Assembly (NCBI GenBank): GCA_002943765.1
Contig: PQWQ01000002.1
Coordinates: 2,542,001 to 2,606,000 of the forward strand
Direction: 5' to 3'
DNA: 64,000 bases
Origin: Psoroptes ovis
Taxonomy: Eukaryota > Arthropoda > Arachnida > Sarcoptiformes > Psoroptidae
In this document: positions 58,325-64,000 of the stretch, piece by piece
Layout of the letters: every line of letters begins with the position of its first letter
How positions within the stretch are numbered: the first letter of the stretch is position 1
Translations under genes and position numbers: made by a program
Notes under the pieces: model-generated
Told to the model about the DNA's origin: nothing
Database searches by the model: none
What the model saw: the letters and a program-made list of their open reading frames with translations, nothing else

Positions 58325-59000
58325 TTAGATATAAGGCATCCAATTGCTGCCATCTTCTGGTACTAGATTTCCGGTAATTAATAATATAACATCGACAATC
58401 CACCATATCCCAACACCCCCGATCGTTAATAATTTACCGATCGCTGTACCAATATGCCCTAAATAAAATCTATCCATTCCTAGAAATCCTAACAATACGG
58501 AAAATAATAATGCTGTAATGAAATAATGACCATTGTAGCGAACACATGGTAAACCATGACGTACGAATGTACGATTACCGTAACATTCAATGAAGCTTAA
58601 AACATGACAATATGATGAACCAAAATAATTCCCTGTTACAAAATTAACAAAAAACATTGAATTATGATCGAAATTGTTAATTTTTTTTTTTTTTTTTTTT
58701 TTGAATCAATATACCTCTTTGTCCACCTTGGAATTCGATACAACCAATACGGCCACTTTGATGATAAGATGTTTCATTACCTTGGTGATCAATTAATTCA
58801 TCACATTCTATAAAATCCATTGGTAAATGATCACATGGTACATATGGTGAATGAGGCCCATAATATTTATCTTGACATAGTTCAAAATCACAATGATCTT
58901 TCAAATTTTCATCATAATTTGATGAATTATTATTATCATTATCACATTTTATGAATTCAAAGAGGAAAATTATTGAAAAAATCAATTGATTCTTGAACAT
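58325..59000 (-). CDS. TM2D2: TM2 domain-containing protein 2
   Basis: Membrane protein of the TM2D family, linked in flies to Notch/gamma-secretase-related processes. Exons 58715-59000 and 58325-58632, phase 1, give 197 aa (human TM2D2 is 214). A signal peptide ([19 protein letters not shown]) is followed by a cysteine-rich luminal part with [19 protein letters not shown] and DHQGNETS, matching the PHSPVILCSYLPDEFIEC block of TM2D2. The TM2 domain follows: [28 protein letters not shown], with the DRF motif, then [24 protein letters not shown]. The 82-nt intron contains a T run of over 20 nt. Confidence 0.95.
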
Positions 59001-59395
59001 TTTGGCTTTGTGAAAACATTTTTACGAATGAAAATATTCAACACACAAATTTTATTTTACTCGGATACGACCTCTATGAATTGAAATTATTTTTGAAAAT
59101 TGAAGCGCGAAATTCAAAATGTGACGTTTATTGAATAATGATTTTCAAATACAAATAATAAGATTTATATTCAATAAATACTGTTCTAAATAGAAAAAAG
59201 AAAGAATAATGGGAAAAAGATAATGTCTATTTGAAATGGTAATCGATTAAAAATTAATCATAAGAATTTTGGTCAAATTTCTCATTCGAATATGAGTTCA
59301 TGATATCTGATTTATATTTGAAAAGAATGTAATATGATGATTATTATGTGCTTCAATCAAACCGATTTGCCAAAATTATCATTAACATTTCCTAT
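59001..59395. other. Spacer between TM2D2 and SRSF3-like gene
   Basis: 395 bp holding the TM2D2 leader and promoter and the SRSF3-like 3' UTR. A GC-richer patch near 59057-59115 (ACTCGGATACGACCTC) lies just upstream of TM2D2. No other feature seen. Confidence 0.4.
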
Positions 59396-61442
59396 TTATC
59401 GTCTTTCACGTGACGGTGAACGAGATGGTGGAGTTCTTGGTCTTCTTGATGTGGAACGTGAACGCGAACGAGATCGACTTGGTGTACGGCTCGAATATCG
59501 TCGTCTTGGTGGTGATCTAAATTGAAAATTCAAAAGAAAACAAGTGAATTAATTGCTGGTAAAGATAACAATTTTTACACAATTATCATATTTTTTTATG
59601 ACAAAATTTTTACACATATATTCTTAGTTATTTTCAATATTTTAATTTTTTGTTCTAGAATATGGAATTATTACTATACCGAATTTTGATAATGCGGAAG
59701 AAAATGAAACAAAACGTTTGAAAAAATATGCTTTCATGATCAGAAGATTTCGAAGTAACAGTGATAATCGAATTGATAATTTTAATTCATTGTTATTATT
59801 AATATGGTCGTTTCGATGCTAATTCGTCGAAATGTGTCTAATTATAACTGATAGTAGAATGCTCTGGTAAAGTTGGTCGCCGTTATGGTTATATACGCTT
59901 GGTTATATTCAATGTTTACTCAAACATTATTCAAACGTCTCTATGAAGTGAATTAAATGTAGATTACAAATATGATTGAGGGTCGAAGAATTCTGCAAAC
60001 ATATTTTGTTTGTTTGTTGAAGATGCAATCAACTGTTTTTAAAATATAATTTTCATTCGTAAAAATGAAACAAAAACAAAACAAAAAAAAATTTTTCTTT
60101 GTTTAAAATTAATCAATAACAAAACATACGAAACATGAATGATTAAATGGCATTGAAAAAATGCTTCGAATGCAAAGCTTCGTATATATTCGAATAAATG
60201 AGAATTCGGGTGATTTTTTTTACGCTAATTCGTGATTCGACGCGGTCATCGGTGCGATGTATTTACCGTTGTCCGCAAACATACATATGTTCGGAAGCCT
60301 CAAATGATTCTCATCTAGAATCGAAGTTTTTGAAAATCAAATTGAAGAAGTGAATAAAGTTGCATTGCGTACAGCATCATCACTTGTTGTGGCAGTTTGT
60401 ATTTTGTTTCAAACAGCAGTAATTTTCTCCAATAATGTGAGAAGGGATTTTATATATATTTTTGTATATGATTCATTCATTCATATTGGTTTCATTAAGG
60501 TATATTTTTTCACCTATGAATGAAAATGTTTTCATTTGTCCTTTGTGATGGAATGAAATGAAATGAAAAAATGAATAAATAAAATAAAAAATAAAGAAAA
60601 AATGAAATAAAGAAAATTGAAACACTGAATTTACTGATTCGTTGTGGGGAATTCGTTGAAAAAAAATATTTCACAAATATATTTTTGAAAATATTTACAT
60701 AGAAATCGATTACAGGTCATAATTATAAACAAAAAGGACAATTATTAATATATTTCTTATAATTATTATGGATACAGACAAAGCCGTTTCGATTAAAAAT
60801 TAAAACTAATCTTAGCAGTGGCAGCAGCATCATTATTGTTATAATGATTTATAATTACAAAATTATTTTCATTATAATTTGCTATGATTTCTAAGACAAA
60901 TAAAAATTAGCATATAAATACCTTGATCGAGATCGTGAAATACTCCTACGTCGATAATCACGTCTTGGTCCTCGGAAACTTTAGGTGAACAAGTAAATTA
61001 TGAGTATTGTTTTGCAATGAAAATTAATTCTGATTACCTTGGTCCACCATAACGATCGATTTTACGATCATATCCACCGCCAAAACGTCGCCCACCTCCT
61101 CGGCGACTGCGTCCATGTGACATTTCAACACGAACTCGATTACCACCGATACGACTATTAATAGATTGTGGATAAAAACAAATATTTAATTATCTAATCA
61201 CAAATTCAATAATCCATAACAATCACTTACGTTCCATCTAGTGCACGAACAGAATCTTCAGCATCACGACTATCTTCAAATTCAACAAACGCAAAACCAG
61301 GTGGATTACGTGCAACCCATACATTTTTTAGTGGTCCAAATTTTGCAAAAGCATTTTCAACATCAGTTTTCAAACAATTTTCTTGTAAATTACCGACATA
61401 AACTTTACAATCAGGATTCCAACTACGGAAACCTCGTGCCAT
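59396..61442 (-). CDS. SR-family splicing factor, SRSF3/Rbp1 type
   Basis: Nuclear pre-mRNA splicing regulator. Four exons: 61231-61442, 61038-61154, 60922-60978 and 59396-59516, phase-consistent, 168 aa (human SRSF3 has 164). One N-terminal RRM has RNP2 KVYVGNL and RNP1 GFAFVEF, then [11 protein letters not shown] Gly/Arg hinge ([10 protein letters not shown]) and an RS domain follow ([24 protein letters not shown]). There is no zinc knuckle between RRM and RS, which separates it from SRSF7/9G8. Introns 1 and 2 are short (76 and 59 nt), but intron 3 (59517-60921) is 1405 nt and interrupts the RS domain. It is divergent from the cyanase gene, with starts 419 bp apart. Confidence 0.93.
59517..60921 (-). 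other. Long intron of SRSF3-like gene, possible regulatory region
   Basis: 1405 nt, about twenty times the usual intron length here. A central block (about 60185-60330) is less AT-rich than its surroundings and on the minus strand contains AG and GT sites that could bound a small cassette exon. Vertebrate SRSF3 autoregulates through a stop-containing poison exon in the equivalent region of the gene. No specific exon is asserted. Confidence 0.35.
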
Positions 61443-61861
61443 TATTTTTCAATTATTTAAATTAATCAATGATAAATCAATAATAATTTTGGCAAAATAT
61501 ATTTTGAAACAAACAATAACAATAAAAATAATTTGAACCAACCCTAAAATTGAATGGCGGAGTTCACTTTTCGGTTGGAATCTAAAGAAATTTCATCTCG
61601 CTCATACTCAGCTTGAATAGCGCATGCTTAGAATTTGTGAATGCTGCAAAAAGCTCGATCAGCTGAACGCCGTCGTAGAAGCTTTCGGCCATCATTATTG
61701 GCTTTTTGAACCCATTTCACACTTTCAAAGTATTTTCAAGGTAGTAAATTAAATTGTCAAGCGAATTTTTGCCCATCTTCTGCAATTGATGATTCATCAA
61801 GATAACAATCGTGAATCAAGAAAATCAGAATTTAGTAATTAATCAATTTAATTGAACAATT
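61443..61861. promoter_or_regulatory. Divergent promoter between SRSF3-like and cyanase genes
   Basis: 419 bp between opposite start codons. The central 61555-61700 part is clearly more GC-rich than flanks (GGCGGAGTTC, CTGAACGCCGTCGTAGAAGC) and probably contains the transcription starts. No TATA box is obvious. Confidence 0.4.
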
Positions 61862-62474
61862 ATGAATCGAATTACATTCAACATAATTAAACGCAATTTT
61901 TCTCAAACGACACGATTGAATTATCTTCCTAAACTATCGGCCACGTTAATAATTTTGGATGCAAAAAATGAAACAAATCTGAAATTCTCTGATTTAGCTA
62001 ATAAACTTAATGTCAATAAGGTATGAATTGATATTTGATTTTTGAAATAACAAAAAAAATGAAATGAAACAAAAAAAAAAAAAAAAAATCATTACTTAGG
62101 TATGGTTAACATCAGCTATTCTAGGACAACATCCAATAAATGAACAAATGTCTCGACAATTGATTAATATTTTGAATATCAAGCTATCTGATAAGGAAAT
62201 GAATGACCTTATTAAAACATTAGGGCGAATACCTAACAATCGCGGCCTTCATTATCCTTCCATGACAACTCGTGACCCAACTGTTCGCCGATTCAATGAA
62301 TTGTTGGATATTTATGGTGACGCATTCAAAGAATTGATACGAGAAGAATTTGGAGATGGTATAATGTCTGCGATTGATTGCACAATTAATTTTGATAAGA
62401 AAATCATTGAAAAAGGAGAAGAACGAGTCGTGATAACAATTGATGGCAAATATTTGCAATATAAAAATGAATAA
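61862..62474 (+). CDS. CynS: Cyanate lyase (cyanase)
   Basis: Catalyses bicarbonate-dependent breakdown of cyanate to ammonia and CO2. Exons 61862-62020 and 62100-62474 (79-nt intron carrying an A18 run, phase 0) give 177 aa, about 20 longer than the bacterial enzyme. The helical N-terminal domain (FSDLANKLNVNKVWLTSAILGQ) is followed by the catalytic domain DPTVRRFNELLDIYGDAFKEL and FGDGIMSAIDC, ending in ERVVITIDGKYL. Catalytic Arg117, Glu120 and Ser143 align with bacterial Arg96, Glu99 and Ser122. The extension MNRITFNIIKRNFSQTTRLNYL is basic, acid-free and amphipathic, suggesting mitochondrial import. Presence of an intron shows it is a nuclear gene, not contamination. Cyanase is rare in animals but reported from spider mites as a horizontally acquired gene. 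AATAAA overlaps the stop codon (62470-62475). Confidence 0.95.
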
Positions 62475-62505
62475 ATGAAAACTTGTAAAATTATTCATAT
62501 TTGTT

Positions 62506-63765
62506 TTAATCACAATTCATTGCATCGTCATCAGGATCTGATTGTAATTCATCATCATCATCATCGGCATCATCTTCATCACTAGTAACATCAGGATCAT
62601 TGATTTGTTGTTGACATTTTTGACAATTGCATGTGAAAAGATAATTTTCTTGAAGATATTTATTGCGACTATGGCGACTACGATCACGCCAACATTCATC
62701 CAAATAACAAATAGTTATCTCTTCACCGGGATTGATTGTTTCTAATGCTCTTAAAGATAATATGAAATTATTGTGAGGAAAACATACTTCGCTGTTTGGT
62801 TTACAACTGTGATTAATGCAACTTTGTAATTCATAAAGACCAGATCCCTCTGAATTTAAAAAGAACCCTGATACATTTTCCATTTTATCGAATAAATCAT
62901 CAATCAATTGATTAATTTGACGTAATTCTTCTGGATTATTAGCCAATAATTGTTCACAATTTTTAGCCCAAGTACTGAATGCACTTGTACCGATGCCTTG
63001 TCCGTTTTTACCGATTATTGCAAATAATGAATTGAAACCATTTTCAGTCAATAATGATTTAAATGTTTCATCATTGCCAAACATTTCGATGAAAATATTT
63101 CTTAGAATAATGATTTGTTCATGAAATTTATCACCACATAATTTATGAACAAATTTTTCAGATTCTTCTGCAACTGTATTGCTTGAAAATTGTTGTAATT
63201 TTTGTAGAAATGATGGATCCAATTTAATAAGCGCGAAAATTTTCACTAATAACATTATGCTTGCTGTTTCAGGCGGATAATGTATCGATCTCCATAGATC
63301 ACATAATTTATTTAAATTCATCGCTAATTTTTGATCGTTTGCTGGGCAAATAATTTTGTGATATTTATCAAATGCATTTTGACGACATTCGATTGAACAA
63401 TAATGTTCACCACAATTCAAACAATCAACATGTTTCGATTTATTTGTTTGACAACATTGTTCAATATATGGTAATTTTATCGATTCTTTTGACAATCTTG
63501 ATACATTTTCTTCAGCCGTTTCTAATGGTGTCAAACAATATTGACAAGCATTATATTTACATTCAATATTCCATAAAAATTGTGATGATACTAATGGCAA
63601 TTCATCGAATATTGTTTCATTCATATAAATTATTTCATTGGCTATCAAACATCGACCCTGACAAATGCAAAAAAAACATCAATAAACAATAAATTAAATG
63701 AATGTGAAAATGAACAATACCTTGATTGGATCGTTATTTATTGAAAATTTTACAGTATTTGTCAT
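62506..63765 (-). CDS. SMYD5: SMYD5 protein-lysine methyltransferase
   Basis: SET-domain methyltransferase of the SMYD group. Exons 63721-63765 and 62506-63657 (63-nt intron, phase 0) give 398 aa. The split SET domain starts VKFSINNDPIKGRCLIANEI and ETIFDELPLVSSQFLW. The MYND-like zinc region has HVDCLNCGEHYCSIECR. It continues LWRSIHYPPETASIML, GTNGQGIGTS-like NGQGIGTSAFSTW, GSGLYELQSCINHSCKPN (cofactor site) and PGEEITICYLDECWRDRSRHSR, with a post-SET CNCQKC. The acidic tail (DEDDADDDDDELQSD) is characteristic of SMYD5. Human SMYD5 is 418 aa. The gene converges tightly on the cyanase: 31 bp between stop codons. Confidence 0.95.
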
Positions 63766-64000
63766 CGTTTATCACACAATATTTAAACACCTGAATCATG
63801 AATATGCTGTGACATGTGCTAAAATATGAAAAAAAAACAAGCGTGTAAATTGCTTGGAAAAAAAAATCAAAATAGACTTGATCAACACATGCGCAATATT
63901 GATTGAAATTCAAAAAAATTTTTGCATATAAAATTCATTTCATTTTGGAAAACAATTTTTCCATTTTACAAAAAAACATTTTAATCTACCCTACATTTGA
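63766..64000. promoter_or_regulatory. SMYD5 5' flank to window end
   Basis: 235 bp upstream of SMYD5 containing its leader and promoter. AT-rich with short A runs. No specific site recognised. Confidence 0.35.

Noticed and set aside
57930..58366. Two overlapping plus-strand ORFs
   Set aside because: They run antisense into the TM2D2 end and encode low-complexity Ile/Asp-rich peptides.
62148..62474. Internal ATG of cyanase as the gene start
   Set aside because: Upstream in-frame sequence across a clean GT..AG intron supplies the missing N-terminal helical domain of cyanase.

Overview
This window is nuclear DNA from an AT-rich arthropod, most likely an acariform mite. The reasons are small introns (mostly 54-80 nt, all GT..AG), arthropod-type protein families, a predicted secreted protein resembling the mite group 7 allergen family, and a eukaryotic cyanate lyase, an enzyme already reported in spider mites as a horizontal acquisition. 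The species call is inference. All genes were assembled by hand from six-frame translations plus splice-site and phase checks. No prokaryotic feature, tRNA, rRNA or CRISPR was seen.

Layout. 1-693: N-terminal part of a YTHDF m6A reader (minus), running off the left edge, then about 5 kb without a convincing gene. 5.6-17.3 kb is gene-dense: Ajuba/LIMD1 LIM protein (+), ribosomal protein L13 (-), a ZC3H18-like RNA factor apparently without its zinc finger (-), CCDC137 (-), a BRAT1-like Integrator partner (+, divergent from CCDC137), and an unrecognised tail-anchored protein (+). 20.3-24.1 kb: complete G-protein alpha-o gene (-) with one large intron. 24-39 kb is gene-poor, interrupted at 29201-36333 by an intact LTR retroelement.

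The retroelement is the most striking object. One uninterrupted 2043-codon frame carries a Gag resembling BEL/Pao elements (DUF1759-like domain plus three zinc knuckles), a Ty3/gypsy-type protease-RT-RNase H-integrase, and an Env-like fusion glycoprotein with a furin-type site and a C-terminal membrane anchor. Its LTRs differ only by one A in a homopolymer, so the insertion looks very recent. No standard TGG tRNA primer-binding site follows the 5' LTR.

39-45.3 kb: a large HIPK kinase gene (-) with alanine- and glutamine-rich expansions. Its upstream intergenic region holds two adjacent foldback sequences. 49.5-51.3 kb: PRAS40/Lobe (AKT1S1) ortholog (+), identified by its TOS-like and Akt-site motifs. 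51.8-59 kb: a basic protein, then a run of secreted or membrane proteins: a TULIP/group-7-allergen-like protein, a small cysteine-rich protein, a secreted Frizzled-related protein and TM2D2. 59.4-63.8 kb: an SRSF3/Rbp1-type splicing factor with a 1.4 kb intron inside its RS region, a cyanase (+, divergent from SRSF3), and SMYD5 (-), whose stop codon lies only 31 bp from that of the cyanase.

Functionally these are mostly independent housekeeping and signalling genes (translation, RNA processing, TORC1/Akt, Wnt, G-protein signalling). There is no operon-like logic. The accessory elements are the retroelement, the cyanase and the foldbacks.
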